DNA of 64,000 nucleotides from Fodinicurvata sp. EGI_FJ10296. Lineage in GTDB: Bacteria > Pseudomonadota > Alphaproteobacteria > DSM-16000 > Inquilinaceae. The DNA lies in assembly GCF_040712075.1 (NCBI RefSeq), contig NZ_JBFCVL010000004.1, positions 434,001-498,000 of the forward strand, given 5' to 3'. A program made the position numbers and the translations under genes. Positions 55,649-64,000 of this stretch are shown piece by piece (positions within the stretch are counted from its first letter, which is position 1; the number at the start of each line of letters is the position of its first letter). The notes beneath the pieces are model-generated. The model ran no database searches and was not told the DNA's origin. It was given only the letters and a program-made list of their open reading frames with translations.

Positions 55649-56479
55649 TTAAAGCACCCAGATTTCGGCCCGCCGCCCCATCGCCCCGCCGCCGGCGCCC
55701 TCATCGGCCAGCGACGGGGGCAGGACGCCCCGATTCCGGACGTCGATCCGCGCGGCAGGAACGCCCTCAGCAACAAGAGCGTCCCTTACGGCTTCGGCCC
55801 GGCGCGCAGCCAGCCCCGAACCGGCCGGTTCGGAGGCCCGGTCGGCGTTACCGGCGATCAGGATCCGCATCCATGCGCCCGACGCATCGGCGGCAACGCT
55901 GGCGATCGCCTCGCGGCCGCTTTGGGTCAGCTGGTCCGACCCCTGGCCGAAGAATACGACATCGTCGGCCATTCCACGCGGCTGACCCTGGATGCCGGCA
56001 TTCTCCACCGCCCGCAGCGATCGACGAAACGATCCCCGACAATCCTCGCGCCGGGAGGCCAGCGCCGGATCGGCATGGGCCATGAGCCAGCAATCGAACG
56101 ACACCTGCGCCCTGGCCGCGGCTTCGGGAAAAGCCGACCGCCCCCCGCCCGTCAGGGCCTGGTTCAACCGGGCGCGACCGGCCGCCAGATCCGTTGCCAG
56201 CGCCGGCGTGATCGGCCACTCAGCGGGACTTTCGGCAAGGACGCGGCGCTGCGAGCCGGACGCCTCGTACTTGTCCGCGATCGTTTGACGCACCCGCGCG
56301 GATGCGGTAGCAACCTCGGGTTCGGAAAGCAGTTCGCTATAGGCGGCTGCGATTTCCGAGGCGAACGGCGACTTCTCCCGTGTCGGGCCGCCACCGCCCG
56401 GCCCGCCGCCACAGCCCGCAAGCACAAGAATGGCGAGTGCCAGGCAGGCAAAGGTCGAAACGGAACGAAGACGCATCAT
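55649..56479 (-). CDS. OmpA-family lipoprotein
   Basis: The 276-residue protein has a lipobox (LAILVLAGCGGG, Cys near residue 22), so it is anchored in a membrane by lipid. After a helical middle region with VFFGQGSDQLTQSGREAI it holds an OmpA/Pal-type C-terminal domain with AAWMRILIAGNADRASEPAG (like the standard GHTDxxG segment) and LAARRAEAVRDALVAEGVPAARIDVRNRG. That domain grips peptidoglycan. ATG 56479 is preferred after GGGTAGAG; ATG 56476 follows it directly. Its role is structural or cell-envelope linking; no partner is visible. Confidence 0.83.
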   Translation of the reverse strand: MMRLRSVSTFACLALAILVLAGCGGGPGGGGPTREKSPFASEIAAAYSELLSEPEVATASARVRQTIADKYEASGSQRRVLAESPAEWPITPALATDLAAGRARLNQALTGGGRSAFPEAAARAQVSFDCWLMAHADPALASRREDCRGSFRRSLRAVENAGIQGQPRGMADDVVFFGQGSDQLTQSGREAIASVAADASGAWMRILIAGNADRASEPAGSGLAARRAEAVRDALVAEGVPAARIDVRNRGVLPPSLADEGAGGGAMGRRAEIWVL

Positions 56480-56638
56480 CACTCTACCCATATCTGGCAA
56501 ATCTGGCGGATCGGTGGCTCCGGGGCGTCGATGAGGACCCAGTATCCGGGGGCAAAGCCAGAGTGATCGGGATCGGACACGCTTTTGGCAAGGAAAAACC
56601 GACCGGCGCGGCATGGCAGCCATTCCTCAGCCGCGTTG

Positions 56639-57289
56639 TCACCGCTCGCCCGTCATCCTCATCGTTGGCAGATCGGTGCCGTCGGAATCGGTCGCATCCT
56701 CGGGATCGTGCGTAACCAGCAGCGTCGGCAACCGACGGCGCCGCGCGTGGTCGAAGACGAAGTCCCGGACACGCTGGCGCAGATCGCGGTCGAGCTTCGA
56801 AAACGGCTCGTCCAGCAGCAGGGCTTCGGGGTCGGCGAGCAAGGTGCGCATCAGCGCCGCCCGCGATCGCTGGCCACCGGACAGGGTTGCCGGATCGCGC
56901 TCGGCAAAACCGGCCAGGCCGGCCTCGCTCAAGGCGGCGTCGACCCGCGCCCGGCGCTCATGGCGGGAAATTCCACCCGGCACGCCGAATGCCAGGTTCG
57001 CACCTACCGACAGGTGCGGAAACAGCAGATCGTCCTGAAACAACAATCCCAGTCGGCGCGATTCCGGCGGCAGGCCGTCCAGCGCCCGCCCGTTGACCGA
57101 TACCGTGCCCTCGGCGGTGAAGACCGGATCGAGCGTGCCGCAAATGCGGTTCAACAAGGTGGATTTGCCGCAGCCGCTGGGGCCCATAAGCACCACGATC
57201 TCGCCGGGGCCGATATGCCGGGTAACCGGCGGAAAAACCGGTCGGCCAGCAAGCAACACGCCGGCGCCGTCCAGGATCAGCCCTGTCAT
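56639..57289 (-). CDS. ABC transporter ATP-binding protein (YnjD-like)
   Basis: The 216-residue ATPase has Walker A GPSGCGKS, LSGGQRSR and LLLDEPFSKLD with ISTHD-like VTHDPEDA. It is short, like YnjD/ThiQ-type ATPases. ATG 57289 overlaps the permease stop (ATGA), so it is translated from the same message. With the fused permease and the binding protein it makes a YnjBCD-type importer. The substrate is not known; thiamine is one speculation for related systems. Confidence 0.88.
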   Translation of the reverse strand: MTGLILDGAGVLLAGRPVFPPVTRHIGPGEIVVLMGPSGCGKSTLLNRICGTLDPVFTAEGTVSVNGRALDGLPPESRRLGLLFQDDLLFPHLSVGANLAFGVPGGISRHERRARVDAALSEAGLAGFAERDPATLSGGQRSRAALMRTLLADPEALLLDEPFSKLDRDLRQRVRDFVFDHARRRRLPTLLVTHDPEDATDSDGTDLPTMRMTGER

Positions 57290-59052
57290 CCGCCCATGCC
57301 CTTTCGATTGCGATACACGATCCGCGGCAAAGCCAGCGCGACGCTGAAAGCCAGCCACGGCACCACCATGAGCACGAATGCATAGAGCGCCATCAGACGC
57401 CGGTCTCCGCCCGCTGCCATGCCGACGGTTTCGGTTGCCAGCGTCGGCAGCCGGCCCGCGCCAATGAACACGGTCGGAAGGTACAGCGCCGCCGAAACCG
57501 CTACGCCAATGGCAGCCGCCGTCGCCAGCGGGCGGAACATCAGCGGCAGCGTGATCGTGATCAGACGCCGAAGCGGACCGGCCCCCAACGCGGCCGCAGT
57601 GCGGTCATACCGCTCGTCGATCCGGCGCCAGGACTCCGCCAGGGTCAGAAAAACGTACGGCAGCACGAAAATCACATGCACCCAGACCAGGGCCGCCAGC
57701 GTTCCCGTTACGCCAAGCGCCGCCGTCAGCACCTGGATGCCGAACAGAAAGCCGATTTGCGGCACGATAAGCGGCGCGTAGACCAGCCAAAGGATGCCCG
57801 GTCCCGGCTTCAGTCCGTGCCGGCGCTCGGTTTCCAGACAGCCCACCGCCAGCACGATGGCGATTACGGCCGCCGACACGGCGACGATGACGGTCGTGAG
57901 CGCTGGTCCCGCCAGCGAGGGCCAGGTCTCGGCCCATCCCGAAAACCGCCACGCCGATGGCAAGGCGTCGGGATAGCGCCAGCGTTCCGCCAGCGACCAG
58001 ACCAGCAGGCCAAGTCCGGCCAGACCCGACATCGCCACCACCCACACACCGGCACCGTGGCCGACGGCGATGGTCGCCGCCGCGCCAACCGATCGCGAGC
58101 CCGACGACAGCATGCCGGTCAGGGACCGGCGGGCCAGACGTTCGGTCATGATCCAGGCGACGAGCACGCCCGCGACCATCAGGCACAGGGTCAGTGCCCC
58201 GGCTGCCCCTGTCAGCCGAGTTGACAGATCGGCGCCGGAGAACCACCGCACAACGAGGACCGCCAGCGTCGGCGGCGTGGTCGGTCCCAACACGACCGCC
58301 ATGTCGACGACGGTCAGCGAAAATGCCACGACCGCGAACAAGGGCAACCGGATGCGCGGATAGATCTGCGGGAACACCGTCTTCAGCCAACCGGTGGCCG
58401 GTCGATAGCCCTGGCTTCGAGCGATCGCGACATAGCGGTCGGACGGTATCTGCGACAGCGCCGCCAGCATCATCAGAACCAGAAACGGCGTTTCCTTGAG
58501 CACCAGCGCCAGAACCAGCGCAACACCCGCCGGATCGTTGACGATCAGCAGGTCCGGCGGCATCACCCAGCCTGTCAACCACGGCGACACCAGCCGGGCA
58601 AGCCAGCCGCTGGGCGCCAACAGAAACATCAGCCCGACCGCCAAAGCGGCATGGGGCAGCGCGATCAGGGGGCCAAGCACCCTTTGCACGCGAACCAGCC
58701 GGCCGCTGACCTGGGCGGTGCAGACGATCGCTATCGCCAGAAAGAACGAAATCAGGGTCGCCGCCAGCCCCGTCGTCAGTGACAGCACGGCCGCCTGCGG
58801 AAATGCCGGGTCGGCGAACAGGTCGCGCCATGGCGCAAGCGTCGGGCCGACCGCGCCGATCGCCGGCAGATGACCGAATGACGGCACCAGCGTCCCGGCC
58901 AATCCGGCCAGAATTGGCGCCGTCAACATGCCGCCGGTCAGCACCGGAAAAAGATGGGGCCCCCGCGACCGGCGGTCCTGCGGCCGGTGGGATCGTGCGC
59001 CGCCGAGACCGGCCCTGACGGCCCTGGTGACTGTCTCGGCCAGTGGGCTCAC
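57286..59052 (-). CDS. ABC transporter permease, two fused modules (YnjC-like)
   Basis: The 588-residue protein has two permease domains in tandem, each with the EAA-type loop: the first shows KTVFPQIYPRIRLPLFAVVAFS near residue 230, the second AALGAGPLRRLITITLPLMFRPL near residue 490. About 12 helices are expected. The GTG at 59052 overlaps the binding-protein stop (GTGA). YnjC of E. coli is likewise a double permease. The N-terminal first 35 residues are Arg-rich and polar, so the true start may be slightly further in. Confidence 0.87.
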   Translation of the reverse strand: MSPLAETVTRAVRAGLGGARSHRPQDRRSRGPHLFPVLTGGMLTAPILAGLAGTLVPSFGHLPAIGAVGPTLAPWRDLFADPAFPQAAVLSLTTGLAATLISFFLAIAIVCTAQVSGRLVRVQRVLGPLIALPHAALAVGLMFLLAPSGWLARLVSPWLTGWVMPPDLLIVNDPAGVALVLALVLKETPFLVLMMLAALSQIPSDRYVAIARSQGYRPATGWLKTVFPQIYPRIRLPLFAVVAFSLTVVDMAVVLGPTTPPTLAVLVVRWFSGADLSTRLTGAAGALTLCLMVAGVLVAWIMTERLARRSLTGMLSSGSRSVGAAATIAVGHGAGVWVVAMSGLAGLGLLVWSLAERWRYPDALPSAWRFSGWAETWPSLAGPALTTVIVAVSAAVIAIVLAVGCLETERRHGLKPGPGILWLVYAPLIVPQIGFLFGIQVLTAALGVTGTLAALVWVHVIFVLPYVFLTLAESWRRIDERYDRTAAALGAGPLRRLITITLPLMFRPLATAAAIGVAVSAALYLPTVFIGAGRLPTLATETVGMAAGGDRRLMALYAFVLMVVPWLAFSVALALPRIVYRNRKGMGG

Positions 59053-60320
59053 CGTTCGTACCGTCCGGCCCAGGCATCCTGCAGGCCGTCGGTCCATGAC
59101 GGATGCGGCTCGGCCAACTGGGTACCCAGCTCCTCTGGCGCCAGCGTCGCGACGCCGCGCGGCAGAGCCTCGAACATCGCCCTGTCGTCGGCGTCGAGCA
59201 GATCCATCGACAGCACGGTCGGATCGCCCCACAGGGTCGGGTCTTCCTTGCGGGCCTGGGCTTCCGGTGACAGCAGGAAGTTCGCCACGACCATCGCCCC
59301 TTCCCGCGCGCCGCTGTTATAGGGGATGGCGACGAAATGAGAGTTGCCGATCGTCCCGCCCTCGAAAACGAAGGTGCGCACGGTGTCGCGCAGTTCGCCA
59401 TTCTCAATCGCGGCACTGGCGGCGCGCGGGTTGAAGTTCAGGGCAATGACGATTTCGCGATCGTCCAGAAGCGGGATCAGGGCAGAGCCGTTGGCCGGGA
59501 ACACCTCGCCCCTACGCCACAGCAGCGGGTGCAGTTCGTCCAGATACGACCAGAGTGGCGCGGTCACCTCGGCGAACTGTTCCGCAGACCGAACGGGTTC
59601 CTGCAGCGCCGACGGTTCGTCGACCAGCTCGATCAGCGCCTGCTTCAGAAACGTCACGCCCAGGAAATCAGGCGGCTGCGGATAGGTGAACCAGCCGGGA
59701 TTGGCGCTGAGATACATCAACAGGTCTTCGATACTGGTCGGCGGCGTGCTTTCGACCGCCGTATCGGCCATGAAGACCAGTTGCGCCATGCCCCACGGGC
59801 TTTCCAGGCCGTCGGTCGGGATCGTGAAATCCTCGACCACCGTCGGCTTCTCCGTCGGATCGACATAGGCGAAATTGGGCAGGTTGAAAGCAAAGGGCGC
59901 GCCCAGAAGATCGTTTTCGCGCATGGCGGCGAAATTCTCGCCATTGATCCACACCAGATCGACGGCCCCGTCATCGTCGCGGCCGGCTGCTTTTTCGGCC
60001 AGCACCGTACCCACCGCATCGGCGGTGTCGGATATCCGAACATGGCGCATATCGATGTCATACCGCGCCGCCACTGTGTCAGCAACCCAGTCGAGATAGG
60101 CGTTCGTCGTCTCCGACCCGCCCCAGGCATGAAAATAGACAGTCTGGCCGGCGGCGGCGTCGACCACGTCGCTCCAGATTTCCGCGTCCCATATCTGGCC
60201 GTGCCAGCGTTCCAGTCCGGCTCCATTCCCGGACTCGCTGCCCGTTCCGGGCGCCGCCCAAAGCACTGCGGCTGAAAAAACCGCCATCACCGCCACCGGG
60301 GAAACCCGCCGGACCCGCAT
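59049..60320 (-). CDS. ABC transporter substrate-binding protein (YnjB-like)
   Basis: The 423-residue secreted protein has a signal peptide (MRVRRVSPVAVMAVFSAAVLW...GTGS) and the YnjB pattern: VYFHAWGGSETTNAYLDWVADTV, DLVWINGENFAAMRENDLLGAP, SPWGMAQLVF and IPYNSGAREGAMVVANFLLSPEAQARK. It delivers a ligand to the fused permease. AGGAGTGAGGCGA precedes the ATG. It is the first gene of the three-gene operon, whose order (binding, permease, ATPase) is that of ynjBCD. Confidence 0.88.
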   Translation of the reverse strand: MRVRRVSPVAVMAVFSAAVLWAAPGTGSESGNGAGLERWHGQIWDAEIWSDVVDAAAGQTVYFHAWGGSETTNAYLDWVADTVAARYDIDMRHVRISDTADAVGTVLAEKAAGRDDDGAVDLVWINGENFAAMRENDLLGAPFAFNLPNFAYVDPTEKPTVVEDFTIPTDGLESPWGMAQLVFMADTAVESTPPTSIEDLLMYLSANPGWFTYPQPPDFLGVTFLKQALIELVDEPSALQEPVRSAEQFAEVTAPLWSYLDELHPLLWRRGEVFPANGSALIPLLDDREIVIALNFNPRAASAAIENGELRDTVRTFVFEGGTIGNSHFVAIPYNSGAREGAMVVANFLLSPEAQARKEDPTLWGDPTVLSMDLLDADDRAMFEALPRGVATLAPEELGTQLAEPHPSWTDGLQDAWAGRYER

Positions 60321-60488
60321 TCGCCTCACTCCTGTTTTGATATCTGGTCCCGTGGACAACAACTTAGTGCGGCGGCCACCGATGTGAAATCGGTGTTTTC
60401 CGAAGAGCGGCCAATGCGGCACCGGAGCCCCACTTCTTCCGCCTTGCGCCCGATGGCGGCGCTGTCGTATAAGGCGGGAAGCGGCCTT

Positions 60489-60563
60489 GCGGGTGTAGCT
60501 CAGTGGTAGAGCATTAGCTTCCCAAGCTAAGTGTCGAGGGTTCGATTCCCTTCACCCGCTCCA
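60489..60563 (+). tRNA. tRNA-Gly (anticodon CCC)
   Basis: A perfect cloverleaf: acceptor GCGGGTG pairs with CACCCGC, anticodon arm TTAGC-TTCCCAA-GCTAA gives anticodon CCC, and the T arm has GGTTCGATTCC. The CCA end is encoded. It stands alone between a transporter operon and an oxygenase-like gene. Confidence 0.97.
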
Positions 60564-60640
60564 ATCCCCTTTTTGTCCGACCCGGAGACATGGGTAACAG
60601 AATCCGCCGGTTCGTGACTCGGTTCCCGGCCCAAAAGAAA

Positions 60641-60657
60641 TGATTTTAACAAAATCA
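60641..60657. repeat. AT-rich inverted repeat upstream of the DUF2236 gene
   Basis: TGATTTT and AAAATCA form a perfect 7-bp inverted repeat with an AAC centre, 70 bp before the start of the next gene. It may be a promoter-linked operator; nothing shows the binder. Confidence 0.35.
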
Positions 60658-60726
60658 TAAATACTTCGGCGCATTTGAAATCTGGTGGTATCGTTCGTCC
60701 CTGGATATCCGCCGGAGCATCGCCGA

Positions 60727-61914
60727 ATGTACCTTCCGACAGCCTACCGCCCGGGCCATGAAAAAGCCCGCCGGATCGATCCGGAAATGGCCGATCTTTA
60801 CATCAAGCACACCACCATGGGCGACGAGGCTGCCGATGCCGCGATCGCGGCATGTGCCGACTTCGATCCCAGGCAACAGCGAACCTGGATCAAGACGGGA
60901 ATCGAGTCCGGTGCCGGGGCGATTCCGGATGCGCCGGAGGCCCTGCGCGCCGTCATCGCCGCCAGCGAACGGGCTCCCGAATGGTTCGACGCCGCCAAGA
61001 CGCGCGCCGGTTCCCGCGTTTTTCACGGCAATTCCGAGACCTTCCTGCAGGCATTCGTCGGCGCGGTTCTGATCGAGGGATTCTGCACCCTGATCGCCAA
61101 ATCATTCGCCATCACCGGTCGACTGGTCGATCAGGGCGTCCGCCGGATGAAACAGAACAACCGCCACGTCTCGGAGATATTTCTGCCCGGCGGTCTGGAT
61201 ACTTTCGGCGATGGCTGGACGGCCTCGGTCCGCATCCGTCTGATCCACGCCCGAGTGCGCGCACTGATGAAAGAGTCGCCGGATTGGGAGGCTGATGCCT
61301 GGGGAACGCCGCTCAGCTCCGCCCATATCGCCTATGCCAATGCGGCTTTTTCCGGTCTGCTTCTGAAACGGGCGCGGATGCTGGGCCTTGATTTCCTGTC
61401 CGATGACGAACGGGACTCCTTCATGCATTGCTGGCGATGTTCCGGCCATCTGGTCGGCGTTCATCCGGATTTGCTGTGCGCGACCGAAGACGAAGCCCTG
61501 CGCCTGCAGCGCATCGGTGAAATGTGCGAACCGCCACCCGACATCGAGTCCATACTGGTTGCCAACGGACTGGTGAACTCGGCTCCCATCATTGTCGGCA
61601 TCACCGACACCGACGAACGGCGCGCACTGGCGAAAAAGGTCTACAGGGTGTCGCGCGCCATGATCGGCGACGAACTGGCCGATCAGCTTCGCTTTCCGAA
61701 GTACCGCACTTTTGGCGTTCTGGCGGCGATGCGGCTTCGCTTTCGCGCCGACCGGCTCCTGCGCCGTGCCTTCCCCGGCCTGGACCGACGCCGACGCGCC
61801 GGCCAGTTCGGTCAACTGGTCGAACTGTCGTTTCACGAGACGACCGAAACGCCCTATGCCCTGCCTCAGCACCTCTATGCCGAGCGCGACCGTCCCGATT
61901 CGTCACAAGGGTAA
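60727..61914 (+). CDS. Oxygenase MpaB/latex-clearing (DUF2236) family protein
   Basis: The 395-residue protein belongs to the DUF2236/MpaB family: WFDAAKTRAGSRVFHGNSETFLQAFVGAVLIEGFCTLIAKSFAITGRLV, then RHVSEIFLPGGLDTFGDGWTASVRIRLIHARVRAL. The Arg-Leu-x-His helix with His after IRL is where family members bind heme. The family includes rubber oxygenases, and most bacterial members have no known substrate. ATG 60727 is chosen; a GTG at 60685 would add 14 residues. It lies 164 bp after the tRNA and converges on a LysR regulator. Confidence 0.75.
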   Translation: MYLPTAYRPGHEKARRIDPEMADLYIKHTTMGDEAADAAIAACADFDPRQQRTWIKTGIESGAGAIPDAPEALRAVIAASERAPEWFDAAKTRAGSRVFHGNSETFLQAFVGAVLIEGFCTLIAKSFAITGRLVDQGVRRMKQNNRHVSEIFLPGGLDTFGDGWTASVRIRLIHARVRALMKESPDWEADAWGTPLSSAHIAYANAAFSGLLLKRARMLGLDFLSDDERDSFMHCWRCSGHLVGVHPDLLCATEDEALRLQRIGEMCEPPPDIESILVANGLVNSAPIIVGITDTDERRALAKKVYRVSRAMIGDELADQLRFPKYRTFGVLAAMRLRFRADRLLRRAFPGLDRRRRAGQFGQLVELSFHETTETPYALPQHLYAERDRPDSSQG

Positions 61915-62032
61915 ATACGGGCCCGGCCCGGCACCTACATCGGTATCGATCGCGAGATAGAAGATTTCCACACCGGGACCTCGCGCAGCAACTCTAGATG
62001 GTGATACACGAATATGGTACATCCGGCTCGGG

Positions 62033-62054
62033 GTCCCCGATCAGTGTCGGGGAC
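62033..62054. terminator. Hairpin between convergent DUF2236 and LysR genes
   Basis: GTCCCCGA (62033-62040) pairs with TCGGGGAC (62047-62054) around a 6-nt loop, just after the LysR stop at 62057 in its direction. No T-run follows. Confidence 0.6.
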
Positions 62055-62056
62055 GA

Positions 62057-62989
62057 TCAGGGTGGGGGCGAGGCTGCACTCACGGCAGCTCTACGCGTGG
62101 TGATCCGGCCCGCAAGCGTCTCGTGGAACAGCCAGTCGCGAAACGCGATGACCGATCGACGCCGGCCATCGCTTTCGCGATAGGCAAGCGAATAGATGAT
62201 CACGGCGCTCGACTCGATATCGAACAACTCGACAAGCCTGCCGGCCGCTACGTCGGCTTCGATCAATGCCCGATAAGCCAGATCAACGCCGAGGCCGGAT
62301 TCCGCCGCCTGCATCGACAGTTCGCAATGAGCGAAACGGGGACCATTCGCGTGAATGCCGACGCAGGCGGCGCGAGCAAACCACTCGTCCCATCCTTCGG
62401 CCACCATATCGCGCAGCAGAATATCGCCGCTGAGGTCGGAAGGCCGCCGCAGATCGGGCCGCGCCGCAAGAAAGGCCGGGCTGCAAACAGGCATGCGGGT
62501 CGACGCCATGAACGGCTCGATCCGCAATCCGGCGACCGGGTCATCGCCCCACTGGACCACGATATCGACATTGTCGCGGTTCAGGTCGGTTGGCGGCAGT
62601 CCGGTCGAAAGGTCCAGCGCAATCGTGGGATTACTTTCGAGAAACCGGCCGAGGCGCGGCAACAGCCATCGGGCGGCAAAGGCCGGCGTTGTCTGAACCG
62701 CCAAGGGTTCCTCGTCGGTGCGCCGCGACACCTCACGCGTGATCCGGTCCATCTCGTCGAGCAGAGGGCGAAGGGCGTTGAAATAGGCGGTGCCGTCCGG
62801 CGTCAGCGTGACACGGCCCGGCGTGCGCTGAAACAGGCGCACCGCGAGCAAATCCTCCAGAAGGCGCAATTGGTGGCTTACAGCGGATGCATCGACACAT
62901 AACTCCAGCGCCGCCTTTTTGAAGCTGCCGCAGCGTGCCGCCGCTTCGAAGGCGCGGATAGCCGGCAAGGGCGGAATGCGCCGTTTCAT
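62057..62989 (-). CDS. LysR family transcriptional regulator (GcvA type)
   Basis: The 310-residue regulator has the GcvA/AmpR-like helix-turn-helix (PPLPAIRAFEAAARCGSFKKAALELCVDASAVSHQLRLLEDLLAVRLFQR) and a substrate-binding domain with TPAFAARWLLPRLGRF. Such proteins activate or repress neighbouring genes in response to small metabolites. Only a converging oxygenase-like gene and, divergently at 106 bp, a small exported protein lie near it. It may control the latter. Confidence 0.92.
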   Translation of the reverse strand: MKRRIPPLPAIRAFEAAARCGSFKKAALELCVDASAVSHQLRLLEDLLAVRLFQRTPGRVTLTPDGTAYFNALRPLLDEMDRITREVSRRTDEEPLAVQTTPAFAARWLLPRLGRFLESNPTIALDLSTGLPPTDLNRDNVDIVVQWGDDPVAGLRIEPFMASTRMPVCSPAFLAARPDLRRPSDLSGDILLRDMVAEGWDEWFARAACVGIHANGPRFAHCELSMQAAESGLGVDLAYRALIEADVAAGRLVELFDIESSAVIIYSLAYRESDGRRRSVIAFRDWLFHETLAGRITTRRAAVSAASPPP

Positions 62990-63094
62990 GGCGGATGAAC
63001 CTTTTTCATCCCGGCATGAGAAGCCGTCATTAGCGTGCCTTCAAGTGTCGCGCGTAGAATTGAATTCCGCAATATGTAACTTCAGGAGGTCAGC

Positions 63095-63475
63095 ATGACG
63101 GACCATTTGCTCGACAAACCGCACCTGTGTCCTTCTCAAAAACGGCTCCAGACCATTTGCCGTCTATTCAGCCGTGGTGCTGCCCTTGTTATGGCGGCCT
63201 TGATGTTTTCGGGACCGGCGGTCGCCTTCGACCTTCATCCACCCTTGCGTGATGACGGGGCTGCGTGGGCAGCGCGTGCAGCCGCGACCGACGAAGATCA
63301 GCCGATGATTGATGCCGACATTGGTATCGTCGATCTCGAACGGATGTCGGCCGCCATACTTGAACGCCTGAACGGTCTTGAAGGGACGACTTCGCAATTG
63401 CGCGCCATCTGGTTTTTCGACCAGGGCGCGGTGCCTGCGGCGGCTCTGGTTTTTGACATCACCGCTGCCGAGTGA
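63095..63475 (+). CDS. Small exported protein of unknown function
   Basis: The 126-residue protein has a hydrophobic segment at about 27-44 (SRGAALVMAALMFSGPAVAFDL) with a possible cleavage at AVA-FDL. I recognise no domain; the mature part (about 80 residues) has acidic residues and a FFDQGAVPAAALVFDI end. A perfect AGGAGG lies 7 nt before the ATG. It lies divergent from the LysR gene and 223 bp ahead of an exported protease, so it may be a protease partner such as a propeptide-like or inhibitor protein; that is a guess. Confidence 0.65.
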   Translation: MTDHLLDKPHLCPSQKRLQTICRLFSRGAALVMAALMFSGPAVAFDLHPPLRDDGAAWAARAAATDEDQPMIDADIGIVDLERMSAAILERLNGLEGTTSQLRAIWFFDQGAVPAAALVFDITAAE

Positions 63476-63515
63476 TCGACCCGATTGACCGGCAGAACAC
63501 CGCAAGGGCCCACGA

Positions 63516-63548
63516 CCCCTGCCGTCCGGATCGCAGCGGCGGCAGGGG
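63516..63548. terminator. Hairpin after the small exported protein gene
   Basis: CCCCTGCCG (63516-63524) pairs with CGGCAGGGG (63540-63548), a 9-bp stem with a 15-nt loop, 41 nt after the stop at 63475. No T-run follows, so it is a weak terminator candidate. Confidence 0.5.
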
Positions 63549-63698
63549 CAGCCGCCAATAGGGTCGCGACATATCCTCGACCTGGCGGGAGGCTAATCCG
63601 GCGGTTTGCGTTTCGCGACCTCGGCCGCTAGGGTCGCTTCTGATTCAGATATTTCGGCCTTTGCGTCGATGCCGCCAGCCAATCAAGAAGAATTGCGG

Positions 63699-64000
63699 AT
63701 GCGACCTTTGATGAAACCACACCTCCGCGCCAGTCTCATCGGTTTCCTCGTTATCGGTGCAACCGGGCCTGCGTCGGGCACGGAAGGCCTCCCGCCCGGC
63801 GCCGATCCCGATGTCGATTCCGGGACGGTCAGCGAGTTCGACGGCAATTACGGCCTCGGTGCGATCGGCGCGGACAAGGCGCTCGAACTGGGATATACGG
63901 GGCGCGGGATCACCGTCGGCATCATCGATTCCGGGATCGATATCCGGCCCGATGGCACGTCCCATCTTGCCTTTGGCGATCGGATCGACGACCGGTCCCA
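63699..64000 (+). CDS. Subtilisin-family (S8) exported serine protease, 5' part only
   Basis: A frame open to the right edge begins with a signal-peptide-like stretch (LRASLIGFLVIGATGPASG) and continues with YGLGAIGADKALELGY, then GRGITVGIIDSGID. The Asp of IIDSGID is the first residue of the S8 catalytic triad. Such openings are typical of autotransporter subtilases of alphaproteobacteria. ATGs at 63669, 63699 and 63711 are in frame; 63699 has the best upstream purines. The His, Ser and any autotransporter barrel lie beyond the window. Confidence 0.8.
   Translation, partial: MRPLMKPHLRASLIGFLVIGATGPASGTEGLPPGADPDVDSGTVSEFDGNYGLGAIGADKALELGYTGRGITVGIIDSGIDIRPDGTSHLAFGDRIDDRS

Noticed and set aside
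60489-60563. tRNA-Gly as an integration site for a mobile element
   Set aside because: I found no second copy of the tRNA 3' end nearby, and no integrase follows within the window.
61998-62183. 61-residue frame between the oxygenase-like and LysR genes
   Set aside because: It runs into the LysR gene on the other strand, has no ribosome site and no domain. The region contains a hairpin terminator instead.

Overview
This 64 kb window looks like chromosomal DNA of a high-GC, free-living alphaproteobacterium, probably close to Rhodospirillales. That is inferred from the dense high-GC coding, the abundance of TRAP, tripartite tricarboxylate (TTT) and CUT2 ABC uptake systems, the several sugar-acid and amide catabolic clusters, the CysNC fusion and the MgtE and ApaG types. 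No rRNA is present, so the rank is uncertain. I see no CRISPR array, prophage or insertion sequence.

Layout. 1-3850: end of a polysaccharide deacetylase, a gamma-glutamyltransferase and two oligopeptide ABC ATPases in one overlapping operon. 3984-4292: a lone HigA-type antitoxin. 4449-8077 (minus): RidA, a cyclic-amide amidohydrolase, a creatininase-family hydrolase and a threonine-synthase-like PLP enzyme. They are divergent from an RpiR regulator and a TRAP transporter (8293-12117), and together look like one uptake-plus-degradation unit. 12217-13581 (minus): MgtE magnesium channel. 13772-20946: a sugar/sugar-acid operon with an SMP-30 lactonase, two enolase-superfamily dehydratases, a complete CUT2 ABC transporter and an SDR dehydrogenase.

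21160-36587 is a surface polysaccharide locus. It holds a PglC-, PglD- and PglE-like trio, then homologues of WbpB, WbpD, WbpE, WbpA and WbpI (the UDP-ManNAc(3NAc)A route), an unknown membrane protein, an 838-residue double glycosyltransferase, an O-antigen polymerase/ligase and two more glycosyltransferases. The middle (about 27.7-31.2 kb) is visibly AT-richer than its surroundings and was probably acquired by transfer. CysD and CysNC (36691-39545) follow directly and could supply PAPS.

39604-49698 holds a TctCBA transporter (minus) divergent from a FadR/GntR regulator, two isocitrate-lyase/PEP-mutase paralogues, an aconitase and PrpF. Symmetric TTGACAAT/ATTGTCAA elements between them suggest one regulon for uptake and cleavage of a tricarboxylate, possibly by the AcnD/PrpF-type methylcitrate chemistry. 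49762-54324: a ROK regulator divergent from a second CUT2 sugar transporter, whose binding-protein gene carries an in-frame amber codon at position 49. A 45 bp near-perfect palindrome lies between them.

54385-60320 (minus): FolE, ApaG, an OmpA-like lipoprotein and a YnjBCD-type ABC transporter. Then come tRNA-Gly(CCC), an MpaB/DUF2236 oxygenase-like protein, a LysR regulator, a small exported protein, and the start of a subtilisin-family exported protease that runs off the window.

The points most worth a second look are the interrupted binding protein, the tricarboxylate regulon with its KRCGS-variant lyase, the amide-degradation cluster with its TRAP importer, and the polysaccharide island with its unknown membrane protein and double glycosyltransferase.
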